A stretch of DNA of 37,049 bases from Gammaproteobacteria bacterium. GTDB lineage: Bacteria > Pseudomonadota > Gammaproteobacteria > Pseudomonadales > Cellvibrionaceae. The position numbers were made by a program, and so were the translations under genes. Where the stretch lies: positions 1-37,049 of the forward strand of contig JAGKWY010000056.1 of the NCBI GenBank assembly GCA_021151625.1, given 5' to 3'. The notes below the pieces were generated by a model that did no database searches, was not told the origin of the DNA, and saw only the letters and a program-made list of their open reading frames with translations. Shown in pieces: positions 1-8,688 of the stretch. How positions within the stretch are numbered: position 1 is the stretch's first letter; each line of letters starts with the position of its first letter.

Positions 1-1
1 A

Positions 2-388
2 AACTTAATTGAAAAAAACACAGGTTTAGAAACGCGCCCAGTGGTACTGGGGCATGTGCAACGCGGAGGAAGCCCAAATTCATTTGATCGGTTGCTTGCA
101 TCTCAATTAGGGGTGTATGCTGTTGATTTGGCAGTGCAAAGATGTCAAAACACTGCGCAGGGATATCTCAGTTACTATGTTTCAAATAAATGTAGCTCAA
201 GTGATACAACATGGGATTTTTCATTTAATCTTATCCGGACAGTTATTGTTAATGTAAAACAAAATGGTTCTTCTGCTGATTGTAGAGCCAATGCTCAGGC
301 TGCGTTGACGTACACTCAAAGCAGTTGTGCACTGAGTGGTAATGAGTACAAAAACGTTATAAGGCAACAGTGTTCTGATGTTCCTTAA
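2..388 (+). CDS. Chimeric ORF: 6-phosphofructokinase fragment joined to an unrelated Cys-containing tail (open at left edge)
   Basis: The frame is open from the first bases of the window, so the 5' end is not seen. The first 43 codons (2-130) carry the PFK signature ETRPVVLGHVQRGG followed by SPNSFDRLLASQLG and AVDL. This matches the substrate-binding segment of bacterial ATP-dependent PfkA (GHxQRGGxPxxxDRxLA). In PfkA roughly 55 more residues should follow. Here the frame instead continues for 85 residues with five cysteines, rich in Ser, Asn and Gln, which do not resemble PFK. The sugar-phosphate pocket is therefore incomplete and PFK activity is unlikely. A GTG at position 41 is an internal codon, not a convincing start. 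I do not recognise the tail; it resembles the end of a small secreted protein. A strong GC hairpin follows the stop. A rearrangement or an assembly join near 130 would explain it. Confidence 0.5.
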   Translation, partial: NLIEKNTGLETRPVVLGHVQRGGSPNSFDRLLASQLGVYAVDLAVQRCQNTAQGYLSYYVSNKCSSSDTTWDFSFNLIRTVIVNVKQNGSSADCRANAQAALTYTQSSCALSGNEYKNVIRQQCSDVP

Positions 389-397
389 TAACTGATA

Positions 398-417
398 GAA
401 GGGGGGGCGCCCCCTTC
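398..417 (+). terminator. GC-rich hairpin after the chimeric ORF
   Basis: An 8-bp perfect stem (GAAGGGGG / CCCCCTTC) with loop GGCG lies 10 nt after the stop codon at 386-388. The following TTCATTCT is only weakly U-rich, so termination may be partial. Confidence 0.5.
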
Positions 418-452
418 TTCATTCTCCACAGTTTCTATATGGATTTACCAAA

Positions 453-1232
453 ATGAGCACAAATAAAGTTGTATCTGCAGTACTGATTGTTTTTTTTCTT
501 GTTGTTGGCATGTATTTGAGCTTAAAAAATCAAGAAAAATTACCTGATTTAAGTTTGAGCACTTCTAATGAGGGGGGAGTGGCGACTCCATCTGGAAATA
601 AAGTTGGTGAGCATAAAAGTCCGGTTACTAGTGGAAGTAAAAGTAGCATCTGGAACCCAATGGGCGGTGCAATTTCATCTGAAGAAATAAAAAAATGGTT
701 TGCTGAAAGAGGCAATTATAAATTTTATGGCCCGGATATTCTCTCTGATTATCAAGGATATGACATGGAGACTTTAAGTAGGTTGAGCGATTCAGGTGAT
801 ATAAAGGCAATGCATGTGATGGCGGATCGCGCCACCAACTTTGATGATATGAAAAAACATCTGTGGAGGGCTGCTGTTTATGGATCAACTGAGGCTTTGA
901 TTCAACTAGGGGCTTCTAATGAAAATTCTGAAGGTTCGATTAAAGAACTTCCCGGCGAAAGGCAGAGGGAAAAGATACTTGAAATTTTATCGTATTATGA
1001 AGTAGCACAGATGAGAGGGGATTGGTGGGGTAATATAACCGGTGCCCCTTCTTTGATTGACAGATTTCAAGTTGAGTTGTCGGAAAATGATAAGCTGCTT
1101 ATCAAGCAGGGAGCTGAGCAAATTTATAATAACTTGCAAGCTCAGAGAGCAGTACTGGGGTTAGGAGAGTTTGATAATAGTGTTCCTGATGAGGTCATTA
1201 AGTTTTACGAAGAAATGCTTCGTCCTCTCTAA
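453..1232 (+). CDS. Hypothetical membrane-anchored periplasmic protein
   Basis: I do not recognise this 259-residue protein. Residues 5-23 form one hydrophobic segment after a short charged start (MSTNK), so it is probably a signal anchor with the rest in the periplasm. Residues 24-75 are a low-complexity Ser/Gly/Lys linker. From about residue 80 it is helical and acidic. The stretch around residues 105-155 (DIKAMHVMADRA, then LWRAAVYGSTEALIQLG) has the Ala/Gly spacing of Sel1/TPR-like helical repeats, but only about one and a half repeats are visible. The start is the ATG at 453; the ribosome binding site is weak. Base composition is AT-rich compared with the signalling operon downstream, which hints at an accessory gene. 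A terminator hairpin follows at 1256-1279. Confidence 0.7.
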   Translation: MSTNKVVSAVLIVFFLVVGMYLSLKNQEKLPDLSLSTSNEGGVATPSGNKVGEHKSPVTSGSKSSIWNPMGGAISSEEIKKWFAERGNYKFYGPDILSDYQGYDMETLSRLSDSGDIKAMHVMADRATNFDDMKKHLWRAAVYGSTEALIQLGASNENSEGSIKELPGERQREKILEILSYYEVAQMRGDWWGNITGAPSLIDRFQVELSENDKLLIKQGAEQIYNNLQAQRAVLGLGEFDNSVPDEVIKFYEEMLRPL

Positions 1233-1255
1233 TCAAAATGTATTCTGCAAGTTAG

Positions 1256-1279
1256 CCACCAACCACCGTTGGTTGGTGG
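1256..1279 (+). terminator. Intergenic hairpin terminator
   Basis: A 10-bp perfect stem (CCACCAACCA / TGGTTGGTGG, loop CCGT) sits between converging genes ending at 1232 (+) and 1341 (-). It can serve both directions, though neither side has a strong run of T. Confidence 0.6.
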
Positions 1280-1340
1280 TGATAAAATAATTCCCAGCTA
1301 TTTATTTAAAACAATATAGATTGTTTCTGCCATGCGATAG

Positions 1341-2720
1341 TTATGCATTGTCATCAGGATGGTTTTTGTTTATCAGAATAATAAAGCTCGCCCCCTGCGC
1401 CTGATTTTCACCCAGAATAATCTCTCCCCCCAATTTCTGCGTTACCAAATTATAAACAATTGATAAACCCAGGCCTGAGCCGCCGGTGCGGCGTGCGGTG
1501 GTGAAAAAGGGTTCGAAAATTTTTGGGCGGATTTCATCGGCAATGCCGCAGCCGTTGTCGCGGTAGCAGATGGTGATTTGCTCGGCGGATTCTTCCAGCG
1601 CTATATGGATTTTTTTATCCGCAGTGCTGGCATAGGCGTGGTGAATGGAGTTGGTAATCAGGTTGGTAATTATCTGGGCGATAGCACCGGGGTGGCTGTT
1701 AATCTGGATGGCATTGCCACTGGCGAGCTGGCAATTCACCTGATTTTTTTTGAGCAGTGGTTGCAAGCTTTTCAGGGTCAACTCGATGCAGGCGCGCAGT
1801 TCAAATTGTTCCTCTTCATTAGCTGTGTGAATGGCACCGGAGAGTTTAAAGTTTTGCACCAGGGTGGCGGCGCGGTTGAGGTTGTTATTAATTAATCCCA
1901 TACCATCGTCAATGCTATCCAGGAACTGGGAAAATTCTTCTTCGTTTAATTGTTCATCGCGATAGAGTTGTTGTACGCGCTTTAATTCATTGGCGCAGTG
2001 ACTGGCAGAAGTCACGGCAATGCCCAGTGGCGTATTGATTTCGTGGGCGAGGCCGGAGACCAAACGCCCGAGTGAAGCGAGTTTTTCGCTTTCAATCAGT
2101 TTTGCCTGGGTGTGGTTTAAATTGCGTAGCGCTGTTTGCAAGGTATCGGTGCGCTCATTAATTTTTTGTTCCAGCTGTTCGTTAATTTCTTTGAGTTGGT
2201 GTTCGTAGTCATTACGTTGCGCCGCGCTGATGGCGCGGCCATAGGTGTCGGCCAGGGCGCTGGCAAAAGCGATTTCCTCGTTGTTCCACTCTCGCATGGA
2301 ACCCTGATGTTCACAGCAAATAATGCCGAGCATATTGCCCCTGTGGCGAATGGGGGCGTCCAGCATGGAGGTAATGCCAAAAGGAATTAAATAAGCGTCG
2401 CGAAACTCGGCAGTGCTGGAATGCTGTTGTGCATCGTTGGCAACAATTGCGCGCTCGCTATCCAGGCTGGTGAAATAATGGGGGAAGCTGGCGCGCGCCA
2501 ATTCCAGATCGCCATCCAGCGTGCAGTCATCGCCATCAATTAACATGCGGCAGCGAATGGCTTGTTTTTCTTCATTAAAAATCCAGATGCCCACGCGATT
2601 AATTTGCAATCCGTGTAGTGCGGCAGTGAGAATCAATAAACCGGCGGCTTGTAAATCACCTTCATCCACCATGCTGGATTTGGAAACATCGTGCAGAATA
2701 TCGTAGAGCGTTCGTTGCAT
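1341..2720 (-). CDS. GAF-domain sensor histidine kinase (cytoplasmic)
   Basis: This 459-residue kinase has no membrane segment. Residues about 10-165 form a GAF sensor domain (IGIWIF-like start, then SMLDAPIRHRGNMLGIICCEH). Residues 172-215 form a coiled coil. The HisKA box LVSGLAHEINTP carries the phospho-acceptor His226. The ATPase domain has the N box (N353, N357), G1 motif DNGCGI (389-393) and G2 GGSGLGLS (413-420). It lies 24 nt downstream of the REC/HD-GYP gene on the same strand, so the two are probably co-transcribed and the kinase probably phosphorylates that regulator; pairing is inferred from adjacency. The first ATG at 2720 is used. The signal is unknown; GAF domains bind small ligands. 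A second, unlinked receiver partner cannot be excluded. Confidence 0.92.
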   Translation of the reverse strand: MQRTLYDILHDVSKSSMVDEGDLQAAGLLILTAALHGLQINRVGIWIFNEEKQAIRCRMLIDGDDCTLDGDLELARASFPHYFTSLDSERAIVANDAQQHSSTAEFRDAYLIPFGITSMLDAPIRHRGNMLGIICCEHQGSMREWNNEEIAFASALADTYGRAISAAQRNDYEHQLKEINEQLEQKINERTDTLQTALRNLNHTQAKLIESEKLASLGRLVSGLAHEINTPLGIAVTSASHCANELKRVQQLYRDEQLNEEEFSQFLDSIDDGMGLINNNLNRAATLVQNFKLSGAIHTANEEEQFELRACIELTLKSLQPLLKKNQVNCQLASGNAIQINSHPGAIAQIITNLITNSIHHAYASTADKKIHIALEESAEQITICYRDNGCGIADEIRPKIFEPFFTTARRTGGSGLGLSIVYNLVTQKLGGEIILGENQAQGASFIILINKNHPDDNA

Positions 2721-2744
2721 AGGGTTTATTCGTCTCGCGAGGAA

Positions 2745-4295
2745 TTAATGCATTGGATGATCGGGAAAGTTTGCGCGAATTTCGCGGAAACTATCAAAGA
2801 GCGAGAGCGCGGCCTCCACCATGCTCGGGTCAAATTGTTTGCCGCTGCGCTCGGTGATGTAGTGGATAATATCGTTTTCCTGCCAGGGCTTTTTATAGGC
2901 CCGCTCTGAACCCAGCGCATCTATCACATCGATAATTGCCACTATGCGCCCTTCCAGTGGAATTGCATTGCCCGCCAGCCCCAGCGGATAGCCGCTGCCG
3001 TCCCAGTATTCGTGATGACTGAGTGCAATGCGCGCGCCCATTTTGGCAATCGTACGCGTGGAATCTTTCAATAAATCGTAACCAATTTGCGCGTGGGATT
3101 TCATGGTTTCCCATTCGCTGTCAGTGAGTTTTCCCGGCTTGTGCAAAATGGTTTCGGGAATACCAATCTTGCCAATATCATGCAGCGGCGATGCGTATTT
3201 TAAAATTTCCGCATACTCGCTACTTTGGCCCAGCTTCAGGGCCATGAGTTCACACATCATAGCCACGCGCCGCACATGGGCACCGGTTTCTTTGGAACGC
3301 TGTTCAATCGCATCGCCCAGCACCAGTAATAATTCTTTTTGGGTTTCCTGAATATGTTCGCGACTGTGCAGGTTTTGAAAAATCAGGGTGATGTTGGCAG
3401 CAAATAATTTCAGTATTTCATCGTGGGCCGGGTCGTGGTCTTCATGGAAGCGGGTATAAAGTACGCTCTGGGTTTTTTCATTGGTGTGGTAGTAACCAAT
3501 AAATACATTGTCGCTCACCAGCGATTGCTGGCGTTCCAGTGTCTCCAGCACCGCTTTTTTAATGTCGGCGGGTAATATGTCGGTGTCCCACTGGTTGTTG
3601 AGTTTTACCTGATCGCCGGTGGCGGCAAGCAGCATCAATTCTGCATCGCCAAACAAATCCACGTGCTGGCTTACCAGATACATCTCAGCCGTTTTTATGT
3701 TGAGTAGTTGCAGGGTGTGATTGAGCACGGCGTTGCCAAATTGATACAGGGTTTGGCTGCGCAATACCGAATCAGAAGCAGCGATAACTTTTTGCATGCC
3801 GCGCTTGCTGGACTCGATGGTGCAAATATCGCGATAGGAGCGAATGGCTGAGTAAACGCAGGTTTTTAATTTGGTGTCGGTAAGTTCGGTTTTGCTTTTG
3901 TAATCGTTGATGTCGTAAGTGCGGATGATGGTTTCTTCTGGCGCTGAACCGGGTTGGCCTGTGCGTAACACTATGCGGGTGGAGTGATTGTTCAGTGCAT
4001 TGCGAATGTTATGGATCAGTTCCAGCCCGGCATTGTCGGTTTCCATAATCACATCAACAAAGGCCAATGCAATATCCGGGTGGTCCTGAAATAAACGCAG
4101 GCCTTCTTCTGCACTATAGGCATTTAAAAATACTAATGACTGTTCATCAATTTTGGTGTTCTTCAATACCATTTGCGTGACGGCGTGTATCTGTTCCTCG
4201 TCGTCGATGATCGCCACCTTCCAGGGGTGTGCATGCACAAGGGGCTGGGCGGAAGGGGCGTTGCTTGCTTGACTGGCCGCTTTCAAAAATTTCAT
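2745..4295 (-). CDS. Response regulator with REC, DUF3369-like and HD-GYP domains (c-di-GMP phosphodiesterase)
   Basis: The 516-residue protein begins with a receiver domain (residues about 25-155): acidic pocket DDEE 31-34, phospho-acceptor Asp81 (AFVDVIME) and Lys133/135 region. A middle domain (about 165-315) resembles DUF3369, which usually joins these modules. The C-terminal HD-GYP domain has GAHVRRVAM near 338, the HD pair His372-Asp373 in LHDIGKIGIP, His401, the HH pair 427-428, and the signature GSGYP (433-437). HD-GYP domains hydrolyse c-di-GMP to pGpG/GMP, so phosphorylation would lower c-di-GMP. The key metal ligands appear present, so it should be active. The kinase gene follows by 24 nt. 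The start ATG at 4295 is the first in frame; the intergenic space 4296-4560 is shared with the divergent receptor operon. Confidence 0.93.
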   Translation of the reverse strand: MKFLKAASQASNAPSAQPLVHAHPWKVAIIDDEEQIHAVTQMVLKNTKIDEQSLVFLNAYSAEEGLRLFQDHPDIALAFVDVIMETDNAGLELIHNIRNALNNHSTRIVLRTGQPGSAPEETIIRTYDINDYKSKTELTDTKLKTCVYSAIRSYRDICTIESSKRGMQKVIAASDSVLRSQTLYQFGNAVLNHTLQLLNIKTAEMYLVSQHVDLFGDAELMLLAATGDQVKLNNQWDTDILPADIKKAVLETLERQQSLVSDNVFIGYYHTNEKTQSVLYTRFHEDHDPAHDEILKLFAANITLIFQNLHSREHIQETQKELLLVLGDAIEQRSKETGAHVRRVAMMCELMALKLGQSSEYAEILKYASPLHDIGKIGIPETILHKPGKLTDSEWETMKSHAQIGYDLLKDSTRTIAKMGARIALSHHEYWDGSGYPLGLAGNAIPLEGRIVAIIDVIDALGSERAYKKPWQENDIIHYITERSGKQFDPSMVEAALSLFDSFREIRANFPDHPMH

Positions 4296-4457
4296 AGCTA
4301 TCGTCCTGGTATACCGTGGTTAAGTATAGGCAGGGATGCCGGATAAAATTTCGGCTGGTTAGAACGTTTTTGAAATCCGCTATCTATGTAAGTAATTATT
4401 GGCAATAAATAAAAACATTTGTTCAGTCGAGTAGTGGTATTTAGTAGCACCGGCTTG

Positions 4458-4493
4458 TTACAGACTGATACAGACCCATGCGCCCTGTTACAG
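4458..4493 (+). promoter_or_regulatory. Phased TACAG direct repeats, candidate RstA-like operator
   Basis: TACAG occurs at 4459, 4469 and 4489, so the copies lie on one DNA face at 10 and 20 bp. The core TACAGACTGATACA matches 9 of the 12 fixed positions of the E. coli RstA box TACATNTNGTTACA, including the 10-bp spacing. The copies at 4459 and 4489 are preceded by GT, giving GTTACAG. They end 68 bp before the receptor ATG. Because the last two genes of this operon encode an RstA-like regulator and its kinase, autoregulation is the likely role. Binding is inferred, not shown. Confidence 0.5.
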
Positions 4494-4560
4494 CCATTGT
4501 GTGAACTGGCGGTTAGGCTGCGAGTCCTCTCCAGCCCGTCCCAGATTAAAGGAAACTGCC

Positions 4561-6600
4561 ATGCACTCACTTAAGTCCTGCTCACTCGTGCCCCTGTTAT
4601 TACTTGCTCCCGGTGCCACAAGCTTTGCTGTCGATACTGTCGCTGACCCAGCGGTGGAGGAAACGCTGGTACAGGGGCGCAAAAGCGATTACTCGGTCAT
4701 TACCGAAAATGCGCAGAAAATTATCGATGTCCCCGGCTCACTGGGCGACCCCTTAATGGCAGTGTTTAGCCTGCCCGGTGTGATCAGCGCGGGGGATGGC
4801 GGCGGTGCCCCGGCAGTGCGCGGTTCATCGCCCAGCGACAATCGCTATCTGGTGGATGGCGCCCCTGCCGGATACGTATTCCACGCATTTTCCACGTCGA
4901 TTTTTAATGAAAATATTATCCAGGATTTCCAATTATTCTCCGCCGGCTTTGGCCCGCAGTACAGCAATGCCATTGGCGGTGTGTTTGATATTAAATTGCG
5001 CGATCCACGCGCGCAGGATTTTGCTACCAAAGTGGATTTATCTTTGCTGCGTGCCGGTGTATTTACTGAAGGGCAGGTGAGTGAAAATTCTGCGCTCTAT
5101 TTTTCCGGGCGCGCCAGTTTGATCCAGTATTTCTTTGATGAGGACGAAGCTGAAAAGGAAGATGGTATCCGTGTGCAGGATGCACCGGAAGATACGGATT
5201 ACCAGTTTAAATACCAATACCGTTTGGGCGATAACCACAAGTTTACCCTGAGTGCCAATGGTGCAAGCGACCTGGCAGCGGCAGAATTTACCGAGCTTTC
5301 CACCGAAGTGTTGGAAGAGCCGGATTTTGCCGGCAATGCAAAAATTGAAAACACTTTTCACAACCAGAATTTGCGCTGGCAATATACTGGCGAGCAGGGC
5401 ACGGCATTGGATGCGCAAATTGGCCACTATGAAAATAATCAGGATACCTTTTGGGGTGGTGATAAATATTTTTTTGATATGACTACCGCCGATAATTATG
5501 CGCTGGTTAATTTTTCATTCATTGTGGGTAGTAATCACAATGTGACCCTCGGCGGCGAATATCATTCGACTGATTACCGCTACGACGCACGCTTTATTAA
5601 TTATGTTTGCACTGAATTTGATCCGGATTGCGAGTTGCGTCGCGGTGAGTTGGTGGATGCTGAAGATGAAATTCGCATTAAAGAATCCTCCGTCTACCTG
5701 AATGACCACTGGCAAATGACGGAAAGATTTGCACTGGATCTGGGTGTGCAAAGCCATTACAACGATTACACCGAAGAAACTTTTACCCATCCGCGTTTGG
5801 CGCTGAGCTGGGAATTTATCGACAATTGGACGCTGACTTCATCGGCGGGCACCTACAATCGCTTGCCAGATATTGACAAAACTTTCCCGGAGATTGGCAA
5901 CACAGAATTGGATTCACCGACATCGGAACATTTTACCCTGGGGATTAAACAGGAGTTGGCCAATGACTGGAGCTGGTCGGTGACCACCTATTACAAAACC
6001 ATGGATGATTTGCCGCTCGCCAGCGACATCAATGACACCACCCAACCGCTCTACACCAACAATGTGGAGGGTGAAGCTTACGGCATGGATTTGTTTATCA
6101 GCAAAGAGCGCACCGATCGCTGGTACGGCTGGCTGGCAATCAGTGCCTCGCACAGTTCGCGCACCAATAAGCTAACTGATATAGAGCGCGATTATTATCT
6201 GGATACCCCGCTGGTATTAAATTGGGTGATGAATTATCAGCTCAATGATTTATGGACTTTTGGCGGGCGTTTTACCGCGCAATCCGGGCGTGCAATTACT
6301 CCAATTGTTGGCATCCAAAAAAATCCCTGGTTTGAAAACCGTATATTGCCCGTGTACGGCGAGCCTTATTCAGATCGCCTGCCAGTGTATACGCGCCTGG
6401 ATTTGCGTTTTCAACGCGAAATGACACTTTGGGGTTATCCCGGTACTTACAATATTGATATTCTTAACGCCCTTAATCGACGCAATGTTACCGACCGCAA
6501 TCTGGATTACAAACGCACTACATCGCCGCAGAATTTTAAACTGGAAGACGAAGTGGGTATGGGCATAATCCCGGCGGTGGGTATGTCGCTGACTTTTTAG
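4561..6600 (+). CDS. TonB-dependent outer-membrane receptor
   Basis: The start is the ATG at 4561, which has an AAAGGAAA ribosome site at proper distance and gives a clean signal peptide (residues 1-23, ending ATSFA); the longer GTG frame at 4501 does not. A TonB-box-like EETLVQG follows (33-39). The plug domain (about 45-150) includes PLMAVFSLPGV, the APAVRGSSPSDNRYLVDGAP segment and QYSNAIGGVFDIKLRDPR. The remainder is an antiparallel beta-barrel with alternating aromatic strands and a terminal Phe. At 679 residues it is about average for the family. The substrate is not evident; no SusD-like or CarboxypepD_reg domain is present. It is the first gene of an operon with MipA/OmpV, DUF3019 and an RstAB-like pair; the next gene starts 17 nt later. 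TACAG repeats lie upstream. Confidence 0.92.
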   Translation: MHSLKSCSLVPLLLLAPGATSFAVDTVADPAVEETLVQGRKSDYSVITENAQKIIDVPGSLGDPLMAVFSLPGVISAGDGGGAPAVRGSSPSDNRYLVDGAPAGYVFHAFSTSIFNENIIQDFQLFSAGFGPQYSNAIGGVFDIKLRDPRAQDFATKVDLSLLRAGVFTEGQVSENSALYFSGRASLIQYFFDEDEAEKEDGIRVQDAPEDTDYQFKYQYRLGDNHKFTLSANGASDLAAAEFTELSTEVLEEPDFAGNAKIENTFHNQNLRWQYTGEQGTALDAQIGHYENNQDTFWGGDKYFFDMTTADNYALVNFSFIVGSNHNVTLGGEYHSTDYRYDARFINYVCTEFDPDCELRRGELVDAEDEIRIKESSVYLNDHWQMTERFALDLGVQSHYNDYTEETFTHPRLALSWEFIDNWTLTSSAGTYNRLPDIDKTFPEIGNTELDSPTSEHFTLGIKQELANDWSWSVTTYYKTMDDLPLASDINDTTQPLYTNNVEGEAYGMDLFISKERTDRWYGWLAISASHSSRTNKLTDIERDYYLDTPLVLNWVMNYQLNDLWTFGGRFTAQSGRAITPIVGIQKNPWFENRILPVYGEPYSDRLPVYTRLDLRFQREMTLWGYPGTYNIDILNALNRRNVTDRNLDYKRTTSPQNFKLEDEVGMGIIPAVGMSLTF

Positions 6601-6617
6601 CAACAGGTTAGGTTTTT

Positions 6618-7517
6618 ATGTGGAGCAAGCGCGTGCGCACAAATTTGGCGGTTCGCATAGTTGCGGCCTTGTGCCGGGCAGTGACAGTTCGTGCCGTGAT
6701 AGCGAGCGGAATTATTGCGCTGGTGGCGCTGCCTGCGTGTGCCGGCGATTTATCCAGCGAGGTGCGTAAAGGTGCCTCGGCACCCGACAATCGCAACGGT
6801 GGTTATTTTGAAATCGGCCTGGGCGCAGTTAGCTATACCAATCCGCTGGTGGGCATGCCGGAGGGCAATGAAAAAGGTGAGGTGCATACTGAAGCTTTTC
6901 TCGATATCAGTGCGCGCTACCAGTATCACTGTTTGTTTGCAGAATTATTTTCACAAAGCCTGGAGCAATTTACGCTGGGCTGCAATTTTTATAATGGCGA
7001 CAACTGGTCACTGGATTGGGTAGGGCTGGCCCAGCACGATGAGATGAGTGAGGACGAGACTAATGATTACCGCGGTTTAAAAAAACGTCGCGGTGATTTT
7101 ATGTCTGGTCCGCGTGCCACCGCTTATTTTGGAAATTACATTGTGCAATTGCACGCGCTGGCCGACGTGAGCAATACTCATTATGGTCAATTGTATTCGT
7201 TAAAGTTGGCGCGTCATTGGCAATATCGCAACTGGACTATTCACGGTATTGTTGGCGCTACTTATCGCTCGCAACAAATTACCGATTATTATTTTTCAAT
7301 TGATGCCGATGAAGCCTCAACGAAATATCCTGAAAGCCATGTGCCGGCCGGTATGGCCTATGTGGCGGAGTTGGGTGCGACTTATCCGCTGAGCGAAAAA
7401 TGGGTGTTTCGCTGTTTTTTCCGGCGTATCGATTTGGCTTCGGATGCCCTGAAAAGTCCGCTGATCCTGGATGATCATGGTGAAGCTATAGCAACCTCAA
7501 TCAGTTATGTGTTTTAG
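6618..7517 (+). CDS. MipA/OmpV family outer-membrane protein
   Basis: This 299-residue protein has a long basic N-terminus followed by a hydrophobic export segment (about 25-42, ending LPACA). The mature part opens with GGYFEIGLGAVSYTNPLVG, typical of MipA/OmpV proteins, and continues as amphipathic beta-strands to a C-terminal ISYVF, the usual outer-membrane barrel ending. MipA in E. coli is a scaffold for murein synthesis, but many OmpV-like members have no assigned job, so I give only the family. It follows the receptor by 17 nt and precedes the DUF3019 gene by 5 nt, so these genes share a transcript. The start could be a later GTG (near codon 25), which would give a shorter signal peptide. 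In relatives, MipA genes are often next to RstAB-like regulators (recalled, not checked). Confidence 0.8.
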   Translation: MWSKRVRTNLAVRIVAALCRAVTVRAVIASGIIALVALPACAGDLSSEVRKGASAPDNRNGGYFEIGLGAVSYTNPLVGMPEGNEKGEVHTEAFLDISARYQYHCLFAELFSQSLEQFTLGCNFYNGDNWSLDWVGLAQHDEMSEDETNDYRGLKKRRGDFMSGPRATAYFGNYIVQLHALADVSNTHYGQLYSLKLARHWQYRNWTIHGIVGATYRSQQITDYYFSIDADEASTKYPESHVPAGMAYVAELGATYPLSEKWVFRCFFRRIDLASDALKSPLILDDHGEAIATSISYVF

Positions 7518-7522
7518 CAGCA

Positions 7523-7942
7523 ATGATTATGCTCAGGTTTATGCAAGGACTCTCGCTCACCGTGTTGCTGATCACAGCAACATTGGCTCGTGCCGATGCA
7601 CCGCCAGCGGCATCGGCAACGCGCGATACCAGTAGTTTGCTGCTGACTCCGGCGCGCTGTGTTGCCCTGCACCAGGGGCAAATGTGCTATCAACGCGTGC
7701 AGGTTTCCTGGAGTAGTTTCGCCCCGGGAAATTATTGCTTGTATCAAGAAGCCCAAGCTCAACCTTTGTTCTGTTGGCAAGAGCAGACCCAGGGCGCATT
7801 TACTTATGAGTTTGCCAGCGACGCGACGCGCGTGCTGCAATTAAAAAACGGGCAACAACAAGTGGTTGCCGAAGCGACTATGGAGGTGGCTTGGGTTTAC
7901 AAGGCCAACACCCGTCGTAAAACCCATTGGCGATTATTTTAA
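7523..7942 (+). CDS. DUF3019-like small periplasmic protein
   Basis: The 139-residue product has a signal peptide (about 1-24, ending TLARA). The mature domain starts LLLTPARCVALHQGQMCYQ and contains four cysteines (CVAL, MCYQ, YCLYQ, FCWQ), which suggests two disulfides. The pattern [LT]PxxCxxLxxGQxCxQ, then NYCL and CW, fits the DUF3019 family, small proteins found next to two-component genes in Shewanella and related bacteria. Function is unknown. The fold may be an immunoglobulin-like sandwich, judging from the alternating hydrophobic strands. Its stop codon overlaps the next start (TAATG), so translation is coupled to the response regulator. A role as periplasmic signal input to the kinase is only an inference from position. 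Confidence 0.75.
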   Translation: MIMLRFMQGLSLTVLLITATLARADAPPAASATRDTSSLLLTPARCVALHQGQMCYQRVQVSWSSFAPGNYCLYQEAQAQPLFCWQEQTQGAFTYEFASDATRVLQLKNGQQQVVAEATMEVAWVYKANTRRKTHWRLF

Positions 7943-8685
7943 TGACCAGCAATAACCAATCCACAGATCCTGTTCACAGCACATCGGCTGCTACTATTTT
8001 ATTGGTTGAGGATGATGCGTCGCTCGCCGAGTGGATTCAGCAATATTTACAGGGGCATGAATACCAGTTGCGCCACCTGGCACGCGGTGATCTGGTGGTG
8101 GCCGAAGTGCAGCAGCAAAAACCGGATTTAATAATTCTGGACGTAATGTTGCCGGGTAAAAACGGGTTTGATATTTGCCGCGAATTGCGCACATTTTTTA
8201 ATGGCCCGATCTTAATGCTCACCGCGCTCAGTGAAGAAACCGATGAAGTATTGGGCTTGGAGCTGGGCGCTAATGATTACCTCAATAAACCCATTCGCCC
8301 GCGCGTATTACTGGCGCGCATTAAAGCCCTGTTGCGCCGCGAACCCCTGGAGCAACCCCATGAATTGCCCGATGGGCAATTGCAATTTGGTCAATTAAAA
8401 ATCCTGCGCGATGCCAAAGCGGTTTTCTATCGCGAGCAATCCGTCCCCTTAACTGCCAACGAATTCGATGTGCTCTGGTTGTTGGCGAGCCAGGCGGGGC
8501 AAGTGATAAGCCGCGATCAACTGGTCAGCCAGTTGCGCGGCTTTGAGTACGATGGTTTCGATCGCTCCATTGATATTCGTATTTCACGCCTGCGCAAAAA
8601 ATTGCTCGATAACACCGAGCAACCCTATCGCATAAAAACAGTATGGGCACGCGGCTATTTATTTTCGCCCGAAGCCTGGGATTAA
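7942..8685 (+). CDS. OmpR-family response regulator, RstA-like
   Basis: The ATG at 7942 overlaps the previous stop (TAATG) and is preferred to the upstream in-frame codon at 7927. The 247-residue protein has a receiver domain: EDD 23-25, phospho-acceptor Asp67 (LIILDVMLPG), Thr94 and Lys116. A winged-helix DNA-binding domain covers about 145-245, with LTANEFDVLWLLAS, SRDQLVSQLRG, the recognition stretch RSIDIRISRLRKKL and the wing VWARGYLFSP. The segment FNGPILMLTALSEETDEVLGLELGANDY resembles RstA. Such regulators bind tandem repeats about one helical turn apart, as seen upstream of this operon at 4458-4493. It is 3 nt from the kinase gene. Confidence 0.93.
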   Translation: MTSNNQSTDPVHSTSAATILLVEDDASLAEWIQQYLQGHEYQLRHLARGDLVVAEVQQQKPDLIILDVMLPGKNGFDICRELRTFFNGPILMLTALSEETDEVLGLELGANDYLNKPIRPRVLLARIKALLRREPLEQPHELPDGQLQFGQLKILRDAKAVFYREQSVPLTANEFDVLWLLASQAGQVISRDQLVSQLRGFEYDGFDRSIDIRISRLRKKLLDNTEQPYRIKTVWARGYLFSPEAWD

Positions 8686-8688
8686 TTC

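Noticed and set aside
5038..5427. 129-codon minus-strand frame inside the TonB receptor
   Set aside because: It is wholly antisense to a strongly supported gene and has no recognisable motif.
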